From Yinghuangia elevatio (GTDB lineage: Bacteria; Actinomycetota; Actinomycetes; Streptomycetales; Streptomycetaceae): 39,500 bases of DNA. Below the pieces are notes generated by a model that saw only the letters and a list, made by a program, of their open reading frames with translations, did not search any database and was not told the origin of the DNA. Where the stretch lies: NCBI RefSeq assembly GCF_040649515.1, contig NZ_JBEZFP010000089.1, positions 1 to 39,500 of the forward strand, in the 5' to 3' direction. A program made the position numbers and the translations under genes. Positions 1-6,148 of the stretch are shown here, one piece after another (position 1 is the first letter of the stretch; each line of letters opens with the position of its first letter).

Positions 1-25
1 ATCGCGTAAGGTAAAGCCATACCGA

Positions 26-99
26 CGCGGGGTGGAGCAGCTCGGTAGCTCGCTGGGCTCATAACCCAGAGGTCGCAGGTTCAAATCCTGTCCCCGCTA
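26..99 (+). tRNA. Initiator tRNA-fMet (CAT), copy 1
   Basis: The 74-nt cloverleaf has a CAT anticodon in the loop CTCATAA and a TTCAAAT T-loop. The anticodon stem ends in three consecutive G:C pairs (CTGGG/CCCAG) and the acceptor stem has an unpaired position 1:72, both hallmarks of bacterial initiator tRNA. The 3' end is GCTA followed by CGA, so CCA is not encoded and must be added after transcription. An identical copy lies at 10588. A terminator follows 6 nt downstream. Only 25 bp of upstream sequence is present, so the promoter is mostly outside the window. Confidence 0.97.
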
Positions 100-105
100 C
101 GAAGT

Positions 106-159
106 CGAAGGCGACGCATGCCCACGGAAAGCGTGGGCCGCGTCGCCTTCGTTCTTTTT
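106..159 (+). terminator. Rho-independent terminator after tRNA-fMet copy 1
   Basis: A perfect 12-bp stem (106-117 with 140-151) encloses a second 6-bp stem (121-126 with 132-137). The run TTCTTTTT follows at 152-159. The U-tail is unusually clear for such a GC-rich genome. Confidence 0.93.
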
Positions 160-259
160 GCGGCTTCGCCGCTAGGCGGGGGCTCCGCCACCCGCACCCC
201 CTCTTTTCTGCGTTGGGGGGATCCGTCTCGCTGGGTGGGGGCGGATTCCGTCGGTGTGG

Positions 260-905
260 GGTGGCCGGCTTCGCTTCGCTCGCCACCGGGTGCGGAGCGG
301 AATCCGTCCCGCCGGTGAATGCGCCGAGTTTGCGGGGTTCCGGATCGCTGGGGCGTTCGGCGTCGCTCCGCTCGCCACCGACTGCGGAGCGGGATCCGTC
401 CCGCCGGTGAGTGCGCCGTTTTTGCGGAGGTTCCGGTGCGTTGGCCTGGCCGGCTTCGCTTGGCTCGCCACGTGCCGCGGAGCAGAGTCCGTCCCGCAGG
501 TTCCGGACCGGTAGGGCGTTCGGCATCGCTTCGCTCGCCACCTGCCGCGGAGCGGGATCCGTCCCGTCGGTGAGTGCGCCGTCCTCGCGTAAGTTCCGGA
601 TCGCGGGGGTGTTCGGCGTCGCTTCGCTCGCCACCTGCGACGGAGCAGACTCCGTCCCGTCGGCGAGTGCGCCGTCCTCGCGGAAGTTGCGGATCGCGGG
701 GCGTTCGGCTTCGCTTCGCTCGCCACCGACTGCGGAGCGGAATCCGTCCCGTTGTTGGATGCGCCGTCTTTGCGGGTTCTGGACCGCTGGGGCGTTCGGC
801 TTCGCTTCGCTCGCCACCGGCTGCGGAGCGGGATCCGTTCCGGTGCGTTGGGGTGGCTGGCGTCGCTTCGGTCGCCACTTGGTGGGGGGCGGATTTGTCT
901 CGGTG
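260..905. repeat. Degenerate tandem array, eight units of about 92 bp
   Basis: The landmark TCGCTTCGCTCGCCACC or a close variant starts at 271, 363, 456, 526, 619, 711, 802 and 863. The spacings are 92, 93, 70, 93, 92, 91 and 61 bp. After the landmark most units carry TGCGGAGCGG, then a small hairpin (CGGGA-TCCG-TCCCG or a one-mismatch version), then GGTGAGTGCGCC and GTTCCGGATCG. The period is not a multiple of three and all six frames are fairly open, as expected for biased repeats, so I see no real gene. This array fills the 870 bp between the tRNA terminator and rsbP. Confidence 0.9.
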
Positions 906-993
906 GTGAGTGGGTCGGCTTTGCGGGGGGGCGGTGCGTTGGGGTGGGTGGCTTTGCTTTGGGGGGCGGTGGGGTTAGGGGGTTTGGTGGGGG
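884..993 (+). other. G-run cluster, probable G-quadruplex region at the rsbP stop codon
   Basis: Plus-strand G-runs lie at 884-889, 925-931, 941-944, 946-948, 961-966, 971-974, 978-982 and 989-993. The last four are separated by loops of 4, 3 and 6 nt and fit the usual four-tract pattern. The middle loop TTA (975-977) is the complement of the rsbP stop codon. The strand is strongly G/T-rich with very few A. Whether a quadruplex folds is inference. Confidence 0.6.
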
Positions 994-2207
994 ACGCTTA
1001 GGGCCAGGACTGCGGTGTCGTCGTCAAGGCCGGTTCCGAAGGAGTCGAGTAGCTCGCGGATTGCGGCCACTGTGTTGGTGGCGGTTGTGGGGGCGAGGGT
1101 TTTGGCGAAGTCGAGGAGGGCGTGTTCGCCGTAGCGGGCTTCGGAGGTGCGGGCTTCGGTGAGGCCGTCGGTGTAGAGCAGGAGCGTGTCGCCGGGGTGC
1201 AGGCGGATGGCCGTGGTGGCGACGTGGGCGTCGGGGAAGACGCCGATCAGTTGGCCGCCGGGGGTGGGCAGGAAGTCGGTGCGGCCGTCGGCGCGCATCA
1301 GGAGGGCCGGGGGATGGCCGCCGCCGGCCAGGGTGACGTGGAAGCCGTCGTCGTCGGGGACGAGCAGGCCGAAGAGCACGGTGCAGAATCGGGGGTCGGG
1401 GCCGTTGTACTCGTGGTTGAGCACGGTGTTGAGGTTGCCGAGTACCGCGGCAGGCTCGGGGTCGTAGACCGCCGCCGCGCGCAGCGTGTAGCGGGTCAGG
1501 GACGTGACGGCGGCCGCGGCGGCGCCCTTGCCGCATACGTCGCCGAGGAAGAAGCCCCAGGTCTTGCCGGACAGCGGGAAGAGGTCGTAGAAGTCGCCGC
1601 CGACCTCGTCGGTCGAGGCGACGTGGTAGTAGGCGGCCACGTCGAGGCCCGGCACGCCGACGAGCACGGGCGGCAGCAGCGTCTGCTGGAGGGTGGCGTT
1701 CAGCGCCGCGAGTCGTTCGCGTTCGCGCTCGGCTTCGTCGCGGGCGCGCAGCAGTTCCTGCTCGTACGTGCGTCGGTCGCGGGCGTCGAAGACGGTGGTG
1801 CGGATGAGCAGCGGTGTGCCGTCGGCGCCGGTTTTCACCGTCGAGGTGACCAGGACCGGTAGCCGGTTCCCGTCCGCCGTCCGGAATTCGAGGGCGATGC
1901 CGCTGATCTCACCCTGCATGCGCAGGAGCGGGGCGAAGTGGGTCTCGTGGTAGATCCTGCCGCCGACCGTCAGCAGGTCGGAGAAGGACTTGCGGCCCAC
2001 CAGATCGCGGCGCTCGTAGCCGAGCCAGTCCAGGAGTGTGGCGTTGACCTTGGCGATCTGTCCGTCGAGCAGGGTGGACAGATAGCCGCAGGGGGCGTTT
2101 TCGTACAGGTCCTCCGCGCTGTCCTCGAGCAAGGCGGAGAACGGGGCTTCGTCGTCCGGCGGTCCGTCGGAGGCGTTCTCGCTCCCGGGGCCCCCGGATT
2201 TGCACAT
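975..2207 (-). CDS. rsbP: RsbP-like PAS/PP2C (SpoIIE-type) serine phosphatase
   Basis: A 410-aa cytoplasmic phosphatase expected to dephosphorylate an RsbV-type anti-anti-sigma factor. A PAS domain (about residues 33-143) is followed by a charged coiled-coil linker (about 145-178) and a SpoIIE/PP2C domain (about 185-405). The metal-binding acidic motifs are visible: GGDFYD (D205), GDVCGKG (D223), YTDGLTEA (D347) and DDDTAVL near 396. The start was chosen because its ATG overlaps the rsbQ stop by one base (TGATG), which implies translational coupling. The frame stays open upstream only because it shadows rsbQ. The order RsbQ then PAS-phosphatase is that of the Bacillus subtilis energy-stress pair. 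No RsbV, RsbW or sigma-B-like gene lies nearby, so the target is unknown. The stop codon sits inside a G-run cluster. Confidence 0.9.
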   Translation of the reverse strand: MCKSGGPGSENASDGPPDDEAPFSALLEDSAEDLYENAPCGYLSTLLDGQIAKVNATLLDWLGYERRDLVGRKSFSDLLTVGGRIYHETHFAPLLRMQGEISGIALEFRTADGNRLPVLVTSTVKTGADGTPLLIRTTVFDARDRRTYEQELLRARDEAERERERLAALNATLQQTLLPPVLVGVPGLDVAAYYHVASTDEVGGDFYDLFPLSGKTWGFFLGDVCGKGAAAAAVTSLTRYTLRAAAVYDPEPAAVLGNLNTVLNHEYNGPDPRFCTVLFGLLVPDDDGFHVTLAGGGHPPALLMRADGRTDFLPTPGGQLIGVFPDAHVATTAIRLHPGDTLLLYTDGLTEARTSEARYGEHALLDFAKTLAPTTATNTVAAIRELLDSFGTGLDDDTAVLALSVPHQTP

Positions 2208-3016
2208 CACCGGAGGCCCCCGGCGAACGCGGCGATCGCGGCGGCGGTCTCCTCCGGTGCCGCGAGTTGTGGGCAGTGGCCGGTGGCGTTCAAGGTGACC
2301 AGGGTGCTTCCCGGCATCTGCGCGTGGACGAACGCCCCTACCTCCGGCGGGGCGATCGCGTCCCGAAAGCACTGCGCCACGAGGGTCGGAACGGTGGCCT
2401 TCGCGAAGTCGTCGCGGTTGTCGGACAGGAATGTCACCCGCGCGAAGACCCGGGCGATTTCGGGGTCGGTGCGGCAGAAGCTGTTGGCAAGCTCCTCGCC
2501 CAGCTCCGGCCGCTCCGGGTTGCCCATGATGATCGGGGCCATGGCACCGGACCAGCCCAGGTAGTTCGCCTCCATCGACTCCAGCAGCTCGTCGATGTCC
2601 GCGGCGCTGAAGCCGCCCCGGTACCCGGTCTCCGGGTCGTCGACGAAGCACGGCGACGGGGCGAGCAGGACCAGTCCGGCGAAGGCGTCCGGTTCCCGGG
2701 CCGCGGCCAGGACGCCCATCGTCGCGCTCACCGAGTGCCCCACGAACACCACCGGGCCCATCGCCAGCTCGCGGCAGATGTCGAGAATGTCCTCCACGTA
2801 GCCGTCGAGCGAGGAGTAGCGCTCCGCCGTCCACGCCGACAGGTCCGAGCGGCCCGCTCCCACGTGGTCGAACCGGACCACGGTGAAGTCCCGCTCCAGC
2901 AGGGGCACCACCAGGCGCCACAGGTTCTGGTCGCACCCGAAACCGTGCGCCAGCATGATGACCGGCCCGTTCGTTCGGCCGGTTACCACCACGTGGTTCC
3001 TGTTTCGGACATCCAT
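2207..3016 (-). CDS. rsbQ: RsbQ-like alpha/beta hydrolase (KAI2/D14/RsbQ family)
   Basis: A 269-aa alpha/beta hydrolase, the length of B. subtilis RsbQ. The N-terminus RNHVVV...GFGCDQ and the stretches RYSSLDGY, FVGHSVSA and GHCPQ match RsbQ closely. The catalytic triad reads S95 (GHSVS), D219 (FRDAIAP) and H247 (TGHCP). Family knowledge: RsbQ acts on a small hydrophobic ligand and is required for the PAS domain of RsbP to activate the phosphatase. The ATG at 3016 is preferred because AGGA lies about 9 nt upstream; the ATG at 3025 has AGG directly against it. The gene is coupled to rsbP and sits 106 bp after the minus-strand dehydrogenase gene. The real ligand is unknown. Confidence 0.92.
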   Translation of the reverse strand: MDVRNRNHVVVTGRTNGPVIMLAHGFGCDQNLWRLVVPLLERDFTVVRFDHVGAGRSDLSAWTAERYSSLDGYVEDILDICRELAMGPVVFVGHSVSATMGVLAAAREPDAFAGLVLLAPSPCFVDDPETGYRGGFSAADIDELLESMEANYLGWSGAMAPIIMGNPERPELGEELANSFCRTDPEIARVFARVTFLSDNRDDFAKATVPTLVAQCFRDAIAPPEVGAFVHAQMPGSTLVTLNATGHCPQLAAPEETAAAIAAFAGGLR

Positions 3017-3122
3017 ACGATGCATCCTGACAGACCGGGGCCGGTTCCCGGCGCCTCGACGTCTCCCAGTGAACCTCACGGTTGGACGGCTCGCATCGCC
3101 CGTGCGCCGGCGCTCCCCGCGG

Positions 3123-4016
3123 TCAGGGTGTCGTGGTCAGGAGGTCGACGGTTCGGGCGGTGTCCTCCTCGCCGTGGCCGGCGGCCAGCAGGCGTTCCAT
3201 CAGGGCGAAGTAGGGCGTCAGGAGTTCCGGGCTGACGTTCTGGCCCTTGGCGGTGTCGAGGAACGTGGGGATGCCGGCGACCTGCATGGCCAGGTTGGAG
3301 ACGACGCCGGTGGTGTAGTCGCCGCTCTCGAGGCGTTGGGCGACCTGGTCGATGCCCTCGCTCATGGCGTTGATCCAGCCTTTGAGCAGTGGGGCGAACC
3401 CGGTGGGGCTGATGTCCTCGTTGCGGATCAGCGCGAAGGCGTGGGTGACGCCGGAGAACATGCCGTACATGCCGCTCAGCAGGGCGATGTCGTGGAGGCT
3501 GGCGAAGCCCGGGTCCTCTCCTGTGAAGGTGGCGTCGGCGGGCGCCTGGAGTGTGGCGCGGTGTTCGTCGAAGAGGTCGCGCGAGCCGCTGTAGAAGATG
3601 AACGGACCGGACTGCGGTACGCCGATCATCGGGGGGACGGCCATGATTCCGCCGTCGAGGAAGCGGGCCCCGCGGGCGCGGGCCCACTCGGCCCGGCGGC
3701 GGGCCTGTTCGGGGGTGCCGGTGGTGAGGTCGACGAGGTCTTTGCCGGTCAGGTCGACGTCGGCGAGCGTCGTGGTCACGGACGCGCCGTCGAGGAGGCA
3801 GACCACCACGAGCGGGCTTGCGGCGACGGCTTCGGCGGCGGTCGCGGCGGCCTTGGCGCCGTCGGCGACCAGGGCGTCGGCGCGCGAGGGGGTGCGGTTC
3901 CAGACCGTGAGCGGGTGTCCGGCGGCGAGCCAGGTGCGGGCGAGGGCGGTGCCCATCGCGCCGAGGCCGAGAAGGGTGACCGGGCGATTTGCGGGAATTT
4001 GCTGGCTTTCCGTCAT
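3123..4016 (-). CDS. NADP-dependent imine reductase / 6PGDH-like dehydrogenase
   Basis: A 297-aa Rossmann dehydrogenase. GLGAMG (residues 17-22) and VWNRT (about 38-42) form the nucleotide site typical of NADPH-using beta-hydroxyacid dehydrogenases and imine reductases. The segment LDGGIMAVPPMIG (about 119-131) and the C-terminal ASLHDIALLSGMYG are characteristic of imine reductases, where D175 occupies the usual proton-donor position. The C-terminal helical domain would dimerise. The natural substrate is not predictable. It is divergent from an HxlR regulator with about 100 bp between starts, a common regulator-target arrangement. ATG at 4016 is the likely start; an in-frame TTG at 4052 is possible. 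No strong ribosome binding site is visible for either. Confidence 0.8.
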   Translation of the reverse strand: MTESQQIPANRPVTLLGLGAMGTALARTWLAAGHPLTVWNRTPSRADALVADGAKAAATAAEAVAASPLVVVCLLDGASVTTTLADVDLTGKDLVDLTTGTPEQARRRAEWARARGARFLDGGIMAVPPMIGVPQSGPFIFYSGSRDLFDEHRATLQAPADATFTGEDPGFASLHDIALLSGMYGMFSGVTHAFALIRNEDISPTGFAPLLKGWINAMSEGIDQVAQRLESGDYTTGVVSNLAMQVAGIPTFLDTAKGQNVSPELLTPYFALMERLLAAGHGEEDTARTVDLLTTTP

Positions 4017-4119
4017 GCCGACAAGGCTGCCGGGTGGGTACCGGCCGCTCAAGTACGCACTTTGGAGTCACTGGTTACTCTCGGGTGAGTGTCCAGGTGG
4101 GAAGGGGTGCGAGGCACAG

Positions 4120-4485
4120 GTGGCCAGTGAGCGCAGGAGGCCGGGACAGTACGTCTGCGGCATCGACGCGGCCCTCGGCGTGATCGGCGGCAAGTGGAAG
4201 GTGCTCATCATCTGGGCGCTCCACGAGTACCCGGGCATCCGGTTCGGCGAACTGCGCCGCCAGGTGCCGGGCGTCACGGTGAAGGTCCTGGCGTCGCACC
4301 TGCACGAGTTGGAGGAGGACGGCATCGTGCACCGCGTCGCGTACGACGAGGTGCCGCCGCGCGTCGAGTACTCCCTGACGGAGGCCGGGATGCTGCTCAA
4401 CAAGGCGCTCGGGCCGTTGGGGGCCTGGGGTCGCGACAACATCATGGGCGGCGCCGACCACAGGGAGCACCCCGCGCGCAGCTGA
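4120..4485 (+). CDS. HxlR-family winged-helix transcriptional regulator
   Basis: A 121-aa regulator of normal HxlR length. The family opening CGIDAALGVIGGKWKVLIIWAL is followed by the winged-helix core RFGELRRQVPG, LASHLHELEEDGIVHR and the wing VEYSLTEAG. The conserved Cys near residue 12 sits at the position used for redox or aldehyde sensing in some family members. The GTG at 4120 is the most plausible start, with GAAGGGG at 4101-4107. The frame is open well upstream only as antisense of the dehydrogenase gene. It probably controls the divergent imine-reductase-type gene and itself from the 4017-4119 gap. A pathway cannot be inferred. Confidence 0.88.
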   Translation: MASERRRPGQYVCGIDAALGVIGGKWKVLIIWALHEYPGIRFGELRRQVPGVTVKVLASHLHELEEDGIVHRVAYDEVPPRVEYSLTEAGMLLNKALGPLGAWGRDNIMGGADHREHPARS

Positions 4486-4562
4486 GGGGTGGTGCGGGCG
4501 CGGCCGGCGGGTGGTCGAGGATATGGGTGGTATCTGCCGGACGTTGTGATGGAGCAGCAGTT

Positions 4563-5174
4563 ATGGGCGAGGCCCTGTTCGTCAAGATCTGCGGGCTGAA
4601 GACCGAGCTCGATGTCGACGCCGCCGTGGAGGCGGGCGCCGACGCGATCGGGTTCGTGTTCTCGGCCAGTCCGCGGCGGGTGGACGCGGCCACCGCGGCG
4701 AGGCTCGGCGCGCGGGTGCCGGAGGGTGTGCTGACGGTCGGCGTCTTCAAGGACGAGCCGTTGGGCGACGTACGGGCGGTGGCGGAGGAGTCCGGGGTCC
4801 GCGCCGTGCAGCTGCACGGGGACTACGAGGCAGCGGATTTCCGGGAGTTGCGGGCGGGCGGGTGGACGCTGATCCGGGCCGCCGCGTTCGGCGACACCGT
4901 GCCGCGCTGCGGTGAGTTTGGCGAGGACATGCTCCTGCTCGACGCACCCGTCCCGGGCTCGGGTACGGCGTGGGACTGGAGCCGCATGCCCGGGTCGGCG
5001 GCCGGGGAGCGGTGGTTGCTCGCCGGCGGGCTCGCGCCGGACAACGTCGCGGAGGCCGTGGCGGCGGCGCGGCCGTGGGGCGTCGACGTCTCGAGCGGGG
5101 TCGAGGCGAGTCGGGGCGTCAAGGACCCGGCGCTGATCGTGGAGTTCGTGAAGGCGGCGCGCTCGCGGGCGTGA
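4563..5174 (+). CDS. trpF: Phosphoribosylanthranilate isomerase
   Basis: A 203-aa TIM-barrel enzyme for the third committed step of tryptophan synthesis (phosphoribosylanthranilate to CdRP). Signature motifs appear in order: KICGL (catalytic Cys10), AIGFVFSASPRRV, VGVFKDE, VQLHGD, LLLDAPVPGSG (catalytic Asp127), WLLAGGLAPDNV and GVDVSSGVE with KDP near the end. Both catalytic residues are kept, so it should be active. The ATG at 4563 has GGAG 8 nt upstream. No other trp gene is near. Streptomyces relatives normally lack trpF because PriA does both the HisA and TrpF reactions, so this copy may be acquired, redundant, or tied to a specialised pathway. Confidence 0.92.
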   Translation: MGEALFVKICGLKTELDVDAAVEAGADAIGFVFSASPRRVDAATAARLGARVPEGVLTVGVFKDEPLGDVRAVAEESGVRAVQLHGDYEAADFRELRAGGWTLIRAAAFGDTVPRCGEFGEDMLLLDAPVPGSGTAWDWSRMPGSAAGERWLLAGGLAPDNVAEAVAAARPWGVDVSSGVEASRGVKDPALIVEFVKAARSRA

Positions 5175-5193
5175 CGGGTGCGGCGCACGCGCA

Positions 5194-5221
5194 ACCGACC
5201 GGTCCTCAGGGGCCGGTCGGT
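5194..5221 (+). terminator. Hairpin terminator after trpF
   Basis: A perfect 9-bp stem ACCGACCGG (5194-5202) / CCGGTCGGT (5213-5221) lies 20 bp after the trpF stop. There is no T-tract, as is usual in streptomycete GC-rich terminators. It may also serve the convergent small gene ending at 5239. Confidence 0.65.
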
Positions 5222-5238
5222 CGGGTCGCGCGGTTCCG

Positions 5239-5508
5239 TCAGAGGGAGATGCGGCGGCGGAGGCCGCGCAGGGGCGCGGTCAGGACGGCGCGGGCCAGAC
5301 GGTGTCCGGCCCGGGTCGGGCGCGGCGTCAGGTCCTGGATCAAGGTGGCGGACTCGCGTGCGGCACGCGCGGACGCCTCGGGTGCCTTGGCCGGAGCCGG
5401 GGCATGCCCGAAGAGGGCGAGATGCCGTTCGAGTCGGTCGCCGGTGCCGCCGCGCATGGCGTCGACCGCGGGGATCGGAACCCGTCGCGGCCTGCTCGAA
5501 TGGTCCAT
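5239..5508 (-). CDS. Small basic hypothetical protein
   Basis: An 89-aa protein I do not recognise. It is rich in Arg, Ala and Pro and ends in a basic RGLRRRISL tail; no signal peptide or membrane segment is visible. Third codon positions are mostly G or C over the whole reading frame, as in the real genes around it, which is the main reason to call it. The start is uncertain: the ATG at 5508 has AGGA directly against it, and an in-frame ATG at 5574 would add 22 residues. It is convergent with trpF across a hairpin. No function is proposed. Confidence 0.5.
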   Translation of the reverse strand: MDHSSRPRRVPIPAVDAMRGGTGDRLERHLALFGHAPAPAKAPEASARAARESATLIQDLTPRPTRAGHRLARAVLTAPLRGLRRRISL

Positions 5509-5795
5509 TCCTGATATGACCACGACGCAGACCGTACCCCATCGGAGGCCCTCTGTGACCGGCCGTTCGGGCATGTCGCGGGGCTGATTTCCGGTGCGTG
5601 CGGCGGTGTCGCGACGTCGATTTCACGCCGTACGCCGCAGGTCGCCGTTTGGCCAACGGAAAGTTGGAACAATTCCGGCGAATCGTGCGGTCATATATCG
5701 ATTCGGCGATGTGTACGACGAGGGTGGTCGGCTCCAACTGGCCTTGATTTCTTTCGCGGTCGCCCGGACGATGTGACGAACATCATGGCGAAATC

Positions 5796-5815
5796 CGTTT
5801 CGAGATATCGAAACG
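5796..5815. promoter_or_regulatory. Perfect palindrome upstream of the ALDH remnant / amidohydrolase run
   Basis: CGTTTCGA-N4-TCGAAACG, two perfect 8-bp arms 4 bp apart, ends 30 bp before the first start of the plus-strand run. It lies in a locally AT-richer stretch (about 5640-5820) that also holds GGAACAATTCC at 5666-5676. The geometry fits a dimeric TetR- or LacI-type repressor operator. The cognate regulator is not adjacent and remains unknown. Confidence 0.65.
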
Positions 5816-5845
5816 TCTCCCACGTCGGCCGAGAGGCGACCGCGC

Positions 5846-6148
5846 ATGACCGACCGGGTCGAGATCGTCGCAAGCCGCCGCCCGTATGTCGACGGGCAGT
5901 TCGTCGGTTCCGGCTCCGCGTTCGATGCCGATCCGACGACCCGCGAAGGGGTTTTCGGGCCTGCCGCGACCGTTCACGGGTACGCGGATGTGGACGAAGC
6001 GGTCGCGGTCGCCGACGACTTGCCGTTCGGACTGTCCGGCGGTGTGCGCACGGACGACCCCGACCACCGCATGAGCGGCTTGGGAAGGGAGTGGGGCGTG
6101 GCCGGGATCCGGGCGTTCCAGCAGCACATATCGGTGGGGTCCTCATGA
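5846..6148 (+). pseudogene. Aldehyde dehydrogenase remnant (internally deleted)
   Basis: A 100-codon intact frame joins pieces of an aldehyde dehydrogenase whose full length is about 480 residues. Residues about 10-28 (RRPYVDGQFVGSGSAFDADP) match the ALDH N-terminus. This jumps to the C-terminal block FGPAATVHGYADVDEAVAVADDLPFGLSGGV, then to SGLGREWGVAGIRAFQQH. The NAD-binding domain, the catalytic Cys loop and the segment after the GLSGGV block are all missing, so two deletions are needed and the product cannot be a dehydrogenase. Its stop overlaps the amidohydrolase start (ATGA), so the remnant may persist as a coupled leader cistron. The deletions are in frame, so translation could still occur. 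Confidence 0.8.

Noticed and set aside
59..878. Long open frames on both strands across the repeat array and tRNA-fMet
   Set aside because: They are Arg/Ala-rich repeats. One antisense frame ends in AGTGFEPATSGL, the well-known spurious peptide from antisense tRNA. The period is about 92 bp, not a codon multiple.
260..905. CRISPR array
   Set aside because: Units are too long and similarity is spread over the whole unit; there are no constant repeats separated by unique spacers and no cas genes.
2208..2936. N-terminal extension of RsbP to about 650 aa
   Set aside because: The extra frame is antisense-free but overlaps rsbQ in another frame and has no domain. The TGATG junction gives a better start.
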